From: Nocardioides soli
Lineage (GTDB): Bacteria; Actinomycetota; Actinomycetes; Propionibacteriales; Nocardioidaceae
Length of the DNA stretch: 64,000 nt
Assembly (NCBI RefSeq): GCF_014191495.1
Contig: NZ_JACHWR010000002.1
Location: 1,550,001-1,614,000, forward strand
Direction: 5' to 3'
Shown here piece by piece: positions 18,505 through 27,357 of this stretch (its first letter is position 1; each line of letters opens with the position of its first letter). The notes under the pieces are model-generated. The model was not told the DNA's origin and did no database searches. It saw only the letters and a list, made by a program, of their open reading frames with translations. Position numbers and translations under genes: made by a program.

Positions 18505-19494
18505 TCAGCTCGCCGCCCCGCGCAGGCCGAAGCGGGTGATGTTCCGGTCGGCGGCCGCCTGGATCCGCCGGACGAGATCGGGACGCGGGTGCTCTCCGAA
18601 GAGGTGGGCGTAGCGTCCCTGCAGCCGCAGGTAGTCGTCGACGGGCACCTGGCGGCGGATGGGCGTGACCGCGGTGATCTCACCGCGCTCGGCCTCGAAG
18701 AGCGGGAACATGCCCGACTCCGTGGCCAGTCGGGCGAGGCGCACGGTGTCGGCCGAGTCGGCCGCCCAGCCGAGTGGGCACGGCACGAGCACGTGGAGGT
18801 AACGGGCGCCGTGGAGCTGCATCGCTCGGCCGACCTTGCGCTCCAGGTCGTGCAGGTCGGCCACCGAGGCGGTGGCGACGTACGGGATGTCGTGAGCCAT
18901 CGCGATGAGCGGCACGAACTTGCCCTGGCCGAACCGGGCGCCGGGCGGATCCCCGAGCTCGGAGGTCGTCGCGGTCCGGGCTGCCGGGGGTGTCGCTCCG
19001 GAGCGCTGGACGCCGGTGTTCATGTAGCCCTGGTTGTCGTAGCAGACGAACAGGACGTCGTCGTCGCGTTCGAACATGCCGGACAGGCACGCGAAGCCGA
19101 TGTCGACGGTCCCACCGTCCCCGGCCTGGCCGACGACCCGGGTCTCGCGGCCGAGCGCCTTCAGCCCGGCCGCCATGCCGGACGCGACGGCCGGCGCGTT
19201 CCCGAAGAGCGAGTGCAGCCACGGGACCTGCCACGCGGACTCCGGGTACGGAGAGGAGAAGACCTCGAGACACCCGGTGGCGTTGACGGTGACGAGGTCG
19301 CGCCCGGCGGCGCGGACGGCGCTGTCCAGGACGAACCGCGCGCCGAGCGCCTCGCCGCAGCCCCGGCAGGCGCGATGGCCCCGGGTGATCGACCGTGGCC
19401 GGTCGGATCCGGCCTGCACGGTCTGGTCCTCGGGCGTCAGGAGCCGGTTGCCGACCCCGAAGGTGCCGATCTGGTACAGCCTCGACTCGCTCAT
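18505..19494 (-). CDS. porB: Pyruvate:ferredoxin oxidoreductase, beta subunit (PorB)
   Basis: 329 residues. It carries the thiamine-diphosphate motif GDGGTVDIGFACLSGMFER with CYDNQGYMNTG, where the usual GDGD is GDGG. The N-terminal cysteines (HRACRGCGEALGAR) and the later NATGCLEV match the [4Fe-4S] ligands of PorB. The beta subunit holds TPP and carries out the oxidative decarboxylation of pyruvate to acetyl-CoA, passing electrons to ferredoxin. The ATG at 19494 overlaps the porA stop (ATGA). A 2-oxoacid:ferredoxin oxidoreductase for another acid is possible, but the aromatic/hydrophobic pattern and the neighbours favour pyruvate. Confidence 0.85.
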   Translation of the reverse strand: MSESRLYQIGTFGVGNRLLTPEDQTVQAGSDRPRSITRGHRACRGCGEALGARFVLDSAVRAAGRDLVTVNATGCLEVFSSPYPESAWQVPWLHSLFGNAPAVASGMAAGLKALGRETRVVGQAGDGGTVDIGFACLSGMFERDDDVLFVCYDNQGYMNTGVQRSGATPPAARTATTSELGDPPGARFGQGKFVPLIAMAHDIPYVATASVADLHDLERKVGRAMQLHGARYLHVLVPCPLGWAADSADTVRLARLATESGMFPLFEAERGEITAVTPIRRQVPVDDYLRLQGRYAHLFGEHPRPDLVRRIQAAADRNITRFGLRGAAS

Positions 19495-20681
19495 GGTCCC
19501 TCCTCACCCGCCGTCGCACGAGCGAGGAGCCCGCGGTCGAGGTCGAGGAAGTGCAGTCGCCCCGGGCGGATGCGGTACGCCTGAACGTCCTCGACCAGGC
19601 GGAGCAGGCCGGCGCGGCGCACCGGGCGTCCGCCGAGACCAGCCACCACCTCGATCACTTCGGTCCGGTCGGGAAGCGCGTCGCGGACGTCGCGCCCCAG
19701 GATGCTCCCGCTGCCGGGGCTGAACGCACGCTCGACGACGATCACCTGGCGGGCGCCGGCGAGCGCCGTGCGGACCGCGTCGGCCGGCCAGGGACGGAAG
19801 CAGGTGACGGCGAGCGAGCCGGCGGCGATGCCCCGGCCGCGCAGCTGGTCGACGACCTCGTGTGCAGCACCCGCCGCCGAGCCGATGGTCACGAGCACGG
19901 TGTCGGCGTTCTGGGCGCGGTAGGCACTGACCAAGCCGCCGGCGCGGCGACCGAACCGGCGATGGAAGTCGTAGGCGACCTCGGGTAGGACGTGCAGCGC
20001 ACCGGACAGGTGGCGCTGGACCAGGTACCGCACCTCGGTGAACGCCTCCGGCCCGACCATCGCGCCGATCGTCACCGGGGCGTCGGGGTCGAGCGCCTGC
20101 CGGGGGACGAATGGTGGCACGAACCGGTCGGCATCCTCCTGGAGCGGCACCTCGACCTCCTCGACGGCATGCGTGAGGACGAACCCGTCCATGCACACCA
20201 TCACGGGGAGCGAGAGGCGCTCGGCGAGCACGAACGCCTGCAGGTGGAGGTCGACCGCTTCCTGCGCCGACGCGGCGTGGAGCTGGATCCAGCCGGCGTC
20301 GCGCAGCGCCATCGAGTCGGAGTGGTCGTTCCAGATGTTGATGGGCGCACCGATGGCCCGGTTGGCCACGGTCATCACGATCGGGAGTCCGAGACCCGCG
20401 GCGTTGTAGACGGCCTCCGCCATGTAGAGCAGACCCTGGCTGGCGCTGGCGGTGTACGCGCGGGCGCCGACGGCGGCGGCCCCGATGCAGGCGGACATGG
20501 CGGCGAACTCGGACTCGACGGTCAGGTACTCGCACCGGTCGAGCTCCCCGGACCGCACCAGGTCGGAGAGCTCCTCGACGATGTGGGTCTGCGGGGAGAT
20601 GGGGTACGCGGCGACGACGTTCGGCCGGCAGCGGGCGACCGTCCGGGCGATGGCCCGCGATCCTTCGATCTGCTCACGCAC
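19491..20681 (-). CDS. porA: Pyruvate:ferredoxin oxidoreductase, alpha subunit (PorA)
   Basis: 396 residues. It shows the N-terminal pyrimidine-binding domain with AYPISPQTHIVEELSDL and the catalytic ESEFAAMSACIGAAAVGARAYTASASQGL stretch, then the middle domain (GAMVGPEAFTEVRY) and the C-terminal CoA-binding-like domain (VIVVERAFSPGSGS). With porB and porG it forms the multi-subunit PFOR of the archaeal/anaerobe type. The GTG start at 20681 overlaps the porG stop by eight bases. PFOR is oxygen-sensitive in most hosts, so its presence in a stress-type operon points to a role under low oxygen (inference). Confidence 0.86.
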   Translation of the reverse strand: MREQIEGSRAIARTVARCRPNVVAAYPISPQTHIVEELSDLVRSGELDRCEYLTVESEFAAMSACIGAAAVGARAYTASASQGLLYMAEAVYNAAGLGLPIVMTVANRAIGAPINIWNDHSDSMALRDAGWIQLHAASAQEAVDLHLQAFVLAERLSLPVMVCMDGFVLTHAVEEVEVPLQEDADRFVPPFVPRQALDPDAPVTIGAMVGPEAFTEVRYLVQRHLSGALHVLPEVAYDFHRRFGRRAGGLVSAYRAQNADTVLVTIGSAAGAAHEVVDQLRGRGIAAGSLAVTCFRPWPADAVRTALAGARQVIVVERAFSPGSGSILGRDVRDALPDRTEVIEVVAGLGGRPVRRAGLLRLVEDVQAYRIRPGRLHFLDLDRGLLARATAGEEGP

Positions 20682-21264
20682 GGTTGACCGCCTCGCTCTG
20701 GTCGAACCGGGCCCTCGTCGCGGCGTGCGCCCTCGTGGCGACCTCGATGTTGTCCTGCGCCAGCGACGGGGGGAACCGCTGCCGGATCGCCTCCACCAGC
20801 GCTTCCAGGCTGATCACGCCGGTCAGCGCGGCGAGCGCGCCGAGGAGAGCGGTGTTCGGCAGTGGCCGGCCGAGCACGCTGCGGGCCAGGTCTCCGGCCG
20901 CGATGGTGACGACCCGTTCCCTCGCCGTGCCGTCGGCGCCGGGGGAGAGGTCGATCTCGTCGACGGCACGGGAGGAGTTGATGAGGATGTACGTCGTGGG
21001 CCCTGCTCCGTCGAGCACGGGGACGACGGAGAGCAGCGTGGGGTCCTGCACGACGATCGCGTCGGGACGGTCCACGGGCTCGTGGTAGCGGATCGGGATC
21101 TCCGAGATACGGCAGTAGGAGACGACCGGCGCGCCGGTCCGCTCCGAGCCGAAGGTCGGGATGGCCTGGGCGTGCAGACCGCTGTCGAACGCGGCGACCG
21201 AGAGCATCTCGGCCGCGGTCACGACACCCTGGCCGCCCCTGCCGTGGAACCGGACGTCGAACAC
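20674..21264 (-). CDS. porG: Pyruvate:ferredoxin oxidoreductase, gamma subunit (PorG)
   Basis: 196 residues. The N-terminus FDVRFHGRGGQGVVTAAEMLSVAA is the hallmark of 2-oxoacid:acceptor oxidoreductase gamma subunits, followed by PTFGSERTGAPVVSYCRI and the C-terminal NTALLGALAALTG. The start is a GTG at 21264, four bases after the GAPDH stop, with GGCGG upstream; the frame stays open far upstream, but that part is antisense-type sequence over GAPDH. The subunit contributes to the CoA/ferredoxin side of the complex. No separate delta (ferredoxin) gene is present; the ferredoxin domain of the downstream GltD-like protein may replace it. Confidence 0.83.
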   Translation of the reverse strand: MFDVRFHGRGGQGVVTAAEMLSVAAFDSGLHAQAIPTFGSERTGAPVVSYCRISEIPIRYHEPVDRPDAIVVQDPTLLSVVPVLDGAGPTTYILINSSRAVDEIDLSPGADGTARERVVTIAAGDLARSVLGRPLPNTALLGALAALTGVISLEALVEAIRQRFPPSLAQDNIEVATRAHAATRARFDQSEAVNRA

Positions 21265-21268
21265 GATG

Positions 21269-22273
21269 TCACCGCCCGCCTCCGACGAGCCTGACGAGGT
21301 CGGCCAGGCGGCTGGTGTAGCCCCACTCGTTGTCGTACCAGCCGAACACCTTCGCGAAGCGGCCCGCGGCCTGGGTGAGCTCGGCGTCGAACACACAGGA
21401 GGCGGGGTCGCCGACGATGTCGGACGAGACGATGGGCTCGGGCTCGTAGCGCAGTCGCCCTGCGAGCGGGCCTCGGCTCGCAGCTGCGGCGAACGCGTCG
21501 TTGACCTCGGCCGGGGTGGCCTCGCGGTCGAGCAGGACGGCGAGGTCGACCAAGGAGCCGTCGACGACGGGGACCCGGAGCGCGACGCCGTCCAGCCTCC
21601 CGTCGAGCGCCGGCAGGACCTGCCCGACGGCGCGCGCCGCGCCGGTCGTGGTCGGCACGATGTTGATGGCCGCCGAGCGTGCTCGGCGTGCGTCCTTGTG
21701 TGGACCGTCGAGGAGGTTCTGGTCGCCGGTGTAGGCATGCACCGTGGTCATGTACCCCTGGTGAACTCCGAAGGCGTCGTGCAGCACCTTGACCATCGGT
21801 GCCACGCAGTTGGTCGTGCAGGACGCATTGGAGACCACGACGTGGTGGGCCGGGTCGTAGACGCCGTCGTTGACGCCCATGACGATCGTCGCGTCGACGC
21901 CCTTGCCGGGCGCGGAGAGCACCACCCGAGGGGCGCCGGCGGCGAGGTGAGCGGCCAGCTCGTCCCGGGTGCGGAACCTGCCGGTCGCCTCCACGACGAC
22001 GTCGACCCCGTGCTCCGCCCAGGCCAGCCGAGCGGGATCGCGCTCCTGGCTGACGGCGACCTTCCGGTCGTCGAGGAGCAGGAGCCGCTCCTCGTGTCGC
22101 ACGCCGGTGGGGAATCGGCCGAAGGTGCTGTCGCGGCGCAGCAGCCGCACGATCTGCGCCGGCTCGGCGACGTCGTTGACCGCGACGACCTCCAACTCGT
22201 CGTCCCGCTCGGCGAGACGCACGAAGGCGCGCCCGATCCGACCCATGCCGTTGATCCCGATCCTGATGGTCAC
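21269..22273 (-). CDS. gap: Glyceraldehyde-3-phosphate dehydrogenase
   Basis: 334 residues, the standard length. N-terminal NAD fold IRIGINGMGRIGRAFVRLA; active-site SNASCTTNCVAPMVKVL (catalytic Cys near residue 152); the His-containing YMTTVHAYTGDQ; and the C-terminal WYDNEWGYTSRLADL. The GTG at 22273 has AGGAGAAGGAG close upstream; an ATG-type extension to 22423 lacks similarity. It catalyses the reversible NAD-dependent oxidation of glyceraldehyde 3-phosphate. Placed with aldolase, PEP synthase and PFOR, it may be a second, condition-specific isozyme serving lower glycolysis or gluconeogenesis under stress; the housekeeping copy would be elsewhere. Confidence 0.92.
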   Translation of the reverse strand: MTIRIGINGMGRIGRAFVRLAERDDELEVVAVNDVAEPAQIVRLLRRDSTFGRFPTGVRHEERLLLLDDRKVAVSQERDPARLAWAEHGVDVVVEATGRFRTRDELAAHLAAGAPRVVLSAPGKGVDATIVMGVNDGVYDPAHHVVVSNASCTTNCVAPMVKVLHDAFGVHQGYMTTVHAYTGDQNLLDGPHKDARRARSAAINIVPTTTGAARAVGQVLPALDGRLDGVALRVPVVDGSLVDLAVLLDREATPAEVNDAFAAAASRGPLAGRLRYEPEPIVSSDIVGDPASCVFDAELTQAAGRFAKVFGWYDNEWGYTSRLADLVRLVGGGR

Positions 22274-22352
22274 GACGAACTCCTTCTCCTCTGGTGCTGG
22301 TGCACCCTTCTCGATCTGACGCTTCTCGGCGGATCCGGCACAGGGCCCGAGG

Positions 22353-23432
22353 TCACCCACCGGCGACGACGTTGTGCCCGGTGCCCGACCCGGGCTGCGC
22401 GCCGGCGGCCGCTCGTCCGGCACCCTCCATGTCCGACCGGTAGCGGCCGTGTCGGGCCGCTCCGTTCAGCCAGGCGCGCTCGAGCAGCGCGCTCTGCGCG
22501 GCCTCGACGTTGTCCTCGCGTCCCTCCCAGACGTCGAGCACGGGCGCCTGCAGGGCCCGGCCGAAGGAGAAGCTCAGCTCCCACGGTTGTGGGACTCGCC
22601 GGTTCAACGCGTCGAGGCGAGCGGTCGCCTGCTCGGCGGTCTGTCCTCCGGAGAGGAAGACGACGCCGGGCACCGCGGCCGGGACGGCGTCGCGCAGGAC
22701 CGCGAGGGTCCGCGCGGCGATCTCCGTGTCGTCGACGTGCTCGCCGCTTCCGGTCCCGGGCAGCACCATGTTGGGCTTGAGCAGCGTCCCCGCGAGGTCC
22801 ACCCGCTGACGCGCGAGCTGGTCGTAGACCAGGCGCAGCACCGTGGTCGTCACGGAGGCGCAGGTGTGGATCGAGTGCGTGCCGTCCATGAGCACCTCGG
22901 GCTCCACGACCGGGACGAGCCCCGCCTCCTGGGCGAGTGCGGCGTAGCGGGCCAGGGCATGGGCGTTCGCCTCGAGGCACCCGGGCGTCGGCAGGGCGGC
23001 ACCGATGCGGATGACGGCGCGCCACTTCGCGAACCGGGCACCGAGGGCGACGTACTCGTCGAAGCGCGGGCGCAGCCCGTCGAGCCCCTCGGTGATGACC
23101 TCGTCCGGGAAGCCGGCGAGCGGCTTCGTGCCGCGGTCGACCTTGATACCCGGGATGATGCCGGTGTCCGCGAGCGCCCGGGGGAAGGGAGTGCCGTCGG
23201 TGGTGTGCTGTCGGATCGTCTCGTCGAACAGGATCACCCCGCTGACGTGCTCACTCAGGCCGGAGGTCGTGAACAGCAGCTCCCGGTAGCGGCGCCGCAC
23301 CTGCTCGGTCGACTCGACGCCGATCCGGGCGAAGCGCTTGGCCATGGTCGGCAGGCTCTCGTCGGCGGCGAGAATGCCCTTGCCGGGCGCGACCAAGGCC
23401 TCGGCGGTGGCGTGCAGAGACATGTGGTGCAT
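22353..23432 (-). CDS. Class I fructose-bisphosphate aldolase
   Basis: 359 residues. Recognisable class I features: APGKGILAADESLPTMAKRF, the Schiff-base region with LLKPNMVLPG, EPEVLMDGTHSI, and GVVFLSGGQTAEQATARLDAL. It cleaves fructose 1,6-bisphosphate through a lysine imine, with no metal. Actinobacteria usually rely on a class II enzyme, so this is probably an accessory isozyme. The ATG at 23432 has a near-perfect AGGAGG with a six-base spacer. The gene lies 15 bp after the alcohol dehydrogenase and 79 bp before GAPDH in the same orientation; that 79-bp gap is the largest in the operon. Confidence 0.92.
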   Translation of the reverse strand: MHHMSLHATAEALVAPGKGILAADESLPTMAKRFARIGVESTEQVRRRYRELLFTTSGLSEHVSGVILFDETIRQHTTDGTPFPRALADTGIIPGIKVDRGTKPLAGFPDEVITEGLDGLRPRFDEYVALGARFAKWRAVIRIGAALPTPGCLEANAHALARYAALAQEAGLVPVVEPEVLMDGTHSIHTCASVTTTVLRLVYDQLARQRVDLAGTLLKPNMVLPGTGSGEHVDDTEIAARTLAVLRDAVPAAVPGVVFLSGGQTAEQATARLDALNRRVPQPWELSFSFGRALQAPVLDVWEGREDNVEAAQSALLERAWLNGAARHGRYRSDMEGAGRAAAGAQPGSGTGHNVVAGG

Positions 23433-23447
23433 GGCGAACCTCCTGGC

Positions 23448-24488
23448 TCACTGGTGGAAGAGCGCGACCTTCAGGGCGCCGGTGTCCTGCGGACGCTCGA
23501 ACACGTCGTAGGCGTCCTGGATCTCGTCGAGACCGAACCGGTGGGTGACCAGGCCCTCGGTGGCGAGCCGCCCGTCCGCGAGCAGGCGCAGCAGCGTCGG
23601 CGTCGAGGACGTGTCGACCAGGCCGGTGGTGATCGTGACGTTCCTGATCCAGAGGCGCTCGAGGTGCAGCGCGGCCGATGCGCCATGCACGCCGACGTTG
23701 GCGACCGTGCCGCCGGGGCGGACGAGGTCGGCGCACAGCTCGAAGGTCTCGGGGATCCCGACCGCCTCGATCACGCTGTCGAAGCCCAGGCCATCGGTCA
23801 TGGTCTTCATCGACTCGAAGGCGGCCGCCGCGTCGGGAACGGCGAGGTCGGCGCCGAGCCGCTCGGCGGCCTCCCGCCGTCCGGACGCGGGGTCGATGAC
23901 CACGATGCGCGAGGGCGTCATCAGCCGGGCGGTCATGATCGCAGCCAGGCCGATCGGGCCCGCCCCGACGATCGCCACGGTAGCCCCGGGCCGGACGCGG
24001 CCGTTGCGTACGCCGACCTCGTACGCCGTGGGCAGGATGTCCGCGAGGAGCAGCGCCTGCTCGTCGGTCACGGCGTCCGGCAGCCGGTGCAGGGCGCGGT
24101 CGGCGAACGGGACACGCACCTGCTCGGCCTGGGTCCCGTCGATGAGGTGGCCGAGGGTCCACCCTCCGCCGCCGAGGCACTGGCCATCCTGGTTCTCGCG
24201 GCAGTAGCGGCAGCGGCCGCAGCCGGCGACGCAGGAGATCAGCACGCGGTCACCGGCGGTGAACCCGTTGACGCCGGTGCCGACCGTGGTGATCGTGCCG
24301 ACCGCCTCGTGGCCGAGCACCCGGCCCGGAGTCACCTCGGGGACGTCGCCCTTGAGGATGTGCAGGTCGGTGCCGCAGATCGTCACGGCGTCGACCCGCA
24401 CGACGGCGTCCTCGGGGTCGGCGATGACCGGATCCGGGACCTCGTGCCAGACCCGGCGCCCCGGGCCTTCGAACGTCAGGGCCTTCAT
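23448..24488 (-). CDS. Zinc-dependent alcohol dehydrogenase (MDR superfamily)
   Basis: 346 residues. Catalytic zinc ligands lie in DAVTICGTDLHILKGDVPEV and the following GHEAVGTI; the structural zinc site is CVAGCGRCRYCRENQDGQC. The cofactor fold starts GATVAIVGAGPIGLAAIMTAR. The sequence is of the class with glutathione-independent formaldehyde or secondary-alcohol dehydrogenases and keeps the short DGTQAEQVRVPFAD loop. The ATG at 24488 has GAGGAG upstream and overlaps the PEP synthase stop (ATGA). It may regenerate NAD+ by reducing aldehydes under oxygen limitation, judged only from context. The substrate is not evident. Confidence 0.87.
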   Translation of the reverse strand: MKALTFEGPGRRVWHEVPDPVIADPEDAVVRVDAVTICGTDLHILKGDVPEVTPGRVLGHEAVGTITTVGTGVNGFTAGDRVLISCVAGCGRCRYCRENQDGQCLGGGGWTLGHLIDGTQAEQVRVPFADRALHRLPDAVTDEQALLLADILPTAYEVGVRNGRVRPGATVAIVGAGPIGLAAIMTARLMTPSRIVVIDPASGRREAAERLGADLAVPDAAAAFESMKTMTDGLGFDSVIEAVGIPETFELCADLVRPGGTVANVGVHGASAALHLERLWIRNVTITTGLVDTSSTPTLLRLLADGRLATEGLVTHRFGLDEIQDAYDVFERPQDTGALKVALFHQ

Positions 24489-26884
24489 GATGGTCTCCTC
24501 ACGGGTGGTGGGTCGAGGCGCTGCTCGGCCTCGACGACGGTGCGCGTGGTGCGCAGGATGCTGTCCGGGTTGAGGCTCATCGAGTCGATGCCGATCTCGA
24601 CGAGGAACTCGGCCATGTCGGGATAGTCGGACGGTGCCTGTCCGCACAGGCCGGAGTGGATGCCGTTGCGCCGGCAGCCCTCCACGGCGAGCCGGATCAT
24701 CCGCTTCACACCGGCGTCGCGCTCGTCGTAGTCGAACGCGACGATCGCGCTGTCCCGGTCGACACCGAGCGTCAGCTGGGTGAGGTCGTTGGACCCGATG
24801 GAGAACCCGTCGAAACGCTGGGCGAACTCGTCGACGAGGATGACGTTGTTCGGGATCTCGCACATCGCATAGACCTGCAGCCCGTCGCGACCGCGCTCCA
24901 AGCCGAGCTCGGCCATCCGGGACAGGACGAGGTCCGCCTCCTCGATACGCCTGACGAACGGGAGCATCAGCACGACGTTGGTCAGGCCCATCTCCTCGCG
25001 CACCCGTCGCATCGCGCGGCACTCGAGCTCGAAGCCCTCGGCGTACGCCGGGTGGGCGTAGCGGGACGCACCCCGAAAGCCGAGCATCGGGTTCTCCTCG
25101 TGCGGCTCGAACCAGGAGCCTCCGAGGAGGTTCGCGTACTCGTTGGTCTTGAAGTCCGACATGCGCACGACGACCGGCTTGGGGTGGAACGCCGCGGCGA
25201 TGGTGCCGACGCCCTCGGAGAGCCGCTCGACGAAGTAGGTTGCACCGTCCGGGTAGCCGGCGATCAGCGTCGCGACCTGCGCCCGCTCGTGCATGTCCTC
25301 GATCCGCTCGGGGTGCAGCAGGGCGAGGGGATGGGCCTTGATGGCCTCGCTGATGATGAACTCCATGCGGGCCAGCCCGACGCCGTCGTTCGGGAGCATC
25401 GAGGTCCGGAACGCGAGGGCGGGGTTGCCGAGGTTGACCATGACGCGGGTCGACGGCCGCGGCAGGTCGGCGAGGTCGATGTCGTCGACGTGGAACGCAG
25501 CTTCGCCGGCGTAGACACGTCCGGTCTCTCCTTCGGCGCACGACACGGTGACGAGGGCACCGTCGAGGAGCCTCGTCGTGGCGTCGTCGGTGCCCACCAC
25601 GGCCGGCAGGCCGAGCTCACGGGCGACGATCGCGGCGTGGCAGGTGCGTCCACCACGGTCGGTGACCACCGCGGCCGCCGTCTTCATCACCGGCTCCCAG
25701 TCGGGAGTCGTGGTCGCCGCGACCAGCACCTCGCCGGGCAGGAAGTCCTGGAGGTGGTGGCTGTCTCGGACGATCCGCACGCGGCCCACCGCGAGGCGGT
25801 CACCGACAGCTCTGCCGCTGACGAGCAGGTCGCCGTGGGACTCCACGACGTACCGTTCGAGCGTGGTCGAGACGCGCGACGTCGCCGTCTCCGGGCGAGC
25901 CTGGACGACGTACGTCGCGCCGTCGAGCCCGTCCTTCGCCCACTCGATGTCCATGGGCCGGCCGTAGTGGCGCTCGATCGCGATCGCGGCGCCGGCCAGG
26001 TCGAGCACCTCGTCGTCGGTGAGGCAGAAGCGGTGCCGGTCGACCGCGGGCGTCATCTCGGTGCGGGTCCCGGATGCTCCAGCGGTCACCATGCGGATCG
26101 CCTTCTCACCCCGACGGCGCCTCAGCACCGCCCGGAAGCCCGCCTCGAAGGTCGGCTTGTGCACGTAGAACTCGTCGGGGTCGACCGCGCCCTGCACGAC
26201 GGTCTCGCCCAGGCCCCAGGAAGCGGTCAGGAACACGGCGTCGCGGTAGCCGGACTCGGTATCGAGCGTGAAGATCACACCCGAGCTCGCGAGGTCGGAG
26301 CGAACCATCTTCATCACGCCGATCGACAGGGAGACGCCCAGCTGGTCGTAGCCCTGCCGGTGCCGGTAGTGGACTCCGCGGTCGGTGAAGATGCTGGCGA
26401 AGCAGCGGCGGACCGCCTCGAGCAGACCCTCCTCGTCGACGATGTCGAGGAAGCTGTCGTGCTGGCCGGCGAAGCTGGCCTCGGGCAGATCCTCCGCGGT
26501 CGCGCTGCTGCGGACGGCGACGCGCAGGTCGGGTCCATACCGCTCGCGGAGGCCCTGGTACGCCGCGAGGATCTCCTGACGCAGGTCCCCAGGTAGCCCG
26601 GCGTCGTACACGATGCGGCGCGCGCGAGCCGCCCGCGCCGCCAGCTCGGCGACGTCGTCGGGGTCGAAGCCCTCGAAAATCTCGGCCAGCTCCGACCAGG
26701 CCTCGGCCTCGTCGAGGACGTACCGGTAGGCGGCGGCCGTGATCGCGAAGCCGCCAGGGACGCGGACGCCGTCGTCGCCGAGCTGCTGGTACAGCTCACC
26801 GAGGGAGGCATTCTTGCCGCCGACCAGGGCCACGTCACTGCGACCGATCGCGGTGAAGTCGAGCACGAGAGGACGGGTGGACAT
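24485..26884 (-). CDS. ppsA: Phosphoenolpyruvate synthase
   Basis: 799 residues, typical for PpsA. The N-terminal ATP-grasp domain begins VGGKNASLGELYQQL and contains VAVRSSATAEDLPEASFAGQHDSFL. The swivelling phosphohistidine domain has GGRTCHAAIVARELG. The C-terminal PEP/pyruvate barrel ends with SGLCGQAPSDYPDMAEFLVE, holding the catalytic Cys. It converts pyruvate + ATP to PEP + AMP + Pi. The start at 26884 (MSTRPLVLDF) has only a weak ribosome site, but it lies 10 bp after the DUF1876 stop, so coupling is plausible. With PFOR, GAPDH and aldolase in the same operon, the set covers both directions of flow around pyruvate and triose phosphates. Confidence 0.92.
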   Translation of the reverse strand: MSTRPLVLDFTAIGRSDVALVGGKNASLGELYQQLGDDGVRVPGGFAITAAAYRYVLDEAEAWSELAEIFEGFDPDDVAELAARAARARRIVYDAGLPGDLRQEILAAYQGLRERYGPDLRVAVRSSATAEDLPEASFAGQHDSFLDIVDEEGLLEAVRRCFASIFTDRGVHYRHRQGYDQLGVSLSIGVMKMVRSDLASSGVIFTLDTESGYRDAVFLTASWGLGETVVQGAVDPDEFYVHKPTFEAGFRAVLRRRRGEKAIRMVTAGASGTRTEMTPAVDRHRFCLTDDEVLDLAGAAIAIERHYGRPMDIEWAKDGLDGATYVVQARPETATSRVSTTLERYVVESHGDLLVSGRAVGDRLAVGRVRIVRDSHHLQDFLPGEVLVAATTTPDWEPVMKTAAAVVTDRGGRTCHAAIVARELGLPAVVGTDDATTRLLDGALVTVSCAEGETGRVYAGEAAFHVDDIDLADLPRPSTRVMVNLGNPALAFRTSMLPNDGVGLARMEFIISEAIKAHPLALLHPERIEDMHERAQVATLIAGYPDGATYFVERLSEGVGTIAAAFHPKPVVVRMSDFKTNEYANLLGGSWFEPHEENPMLGFRGASRYAHPAYAEGFELECRAMRRVREEMGLTNVVLMLPFVRRIEEADLVLSRMAELGLERGRDGLQVYAMCEIPNNVILVDEFAQRFDGFSIGSNDLTQLTLGVDRDSAIVAFDYDERDAGVKRMIRLAVEGCRRNGIHSGLCGQAPSDYPDMAEFLVEIGIDSMSLNPDSILRTTRTVVEAEQRLDPPPVRRPS

Positions 26885-26894
26885 GATGAGTCGC

Positions 26895-27170
26895 TCACTC
26901 GGAGCGGACGGTGGCTCGACCGCCCGCAGGGTCGTTGGCTTCGATGTCTCCGATCGACGCATCGAGCAGTTGGTGCGCGAGCCCGAAGAGGGCCCGGCAC
27001 ACGGCCAGCTCGTCGCCGATCTCCGGCACGTCGCGGTCGCCCGGCCGGCGCCGGGCCTTGCCCACGTCGCGCAGCTCGGTGCCGGCGTCGGTGCGCAGCA
27101 CGACTACGGCGCGGGTGCTGTCGTCCTGCTCGAAGAGGTCGACGTTGAGGTGCCAGGTCTTCGTGTGCAT
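26895..27170 (-). CDS. DUF1876 domain protein
   Basis: 91 residues: MHTKTWHLNVDLFEQDDSTRAVVVLRT, then TELRDVGKARRRPGDRDVPEIGDELAVCRAL and a C-terminal helix. This is the DUF1876 family (dsRBD-like alpha/beta fold), which includes M. tuberculosis Rv1738, one of the most strongly induced DosR-regulon genes and structurally similar to ribosome hibernation factors. A role in stress-linked translation arrest is therefore possible but unproven. The ATG at 27170 has GGAGG with a good spacer. It is the first gene of the ten-gene minus-strand operon, directly downstream of the nested palindrome at 27273-27314. Confidence 0.87.
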   Translation of the reverse strand: MHTKTWHLNVDLFEQDDSTRAVVVLRTDAGTELRDVGKARRRPGDRDVPEIGDELAVCRALFGLAHQLLDASIGDIEANDPAGGRATVRSE

Positions 27171-27272
27171 CGCGTCCTCCGTGTTGGGGTGGGATCGTCA
27201 GGCGGCTTCGACCACCACGACCCGTCGACGTCTCGAGCATCCGCCGGCGGCAGCTGGCCGGACACGGTCGTG

Positions 27273-27314
27273 GGACCCACCCGGATCGGGACGTTGTCCC
27301 CTGCCGGTGGGTCC
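27273..27314. promoter_or_regulatory. Nested palindrome, DevR-type box in a divergent promoter
   Basis: The inner dyad GGGACGTTGTCCC (27288-27300) has the GGGAC/GTCCC half-sites of the mycobacterial DosR box, with three rather than four central bases. It is enclosed by an outer inverted repeat, GGACCCACCCGG (27273-27284) with CCGGTGGGTCC (27304-27314). The inner dyad ends 58 bp before the ATG at 27358 and lies about 118 bp upstream of the DUF1876 start at 27170. It probably controls both directions. Confidence 0.5.
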
Positions 27315-27357
27315 GCCGTCAGCGGACGGTGGTCGAGAGTCGACGGGAGGGAACGCC

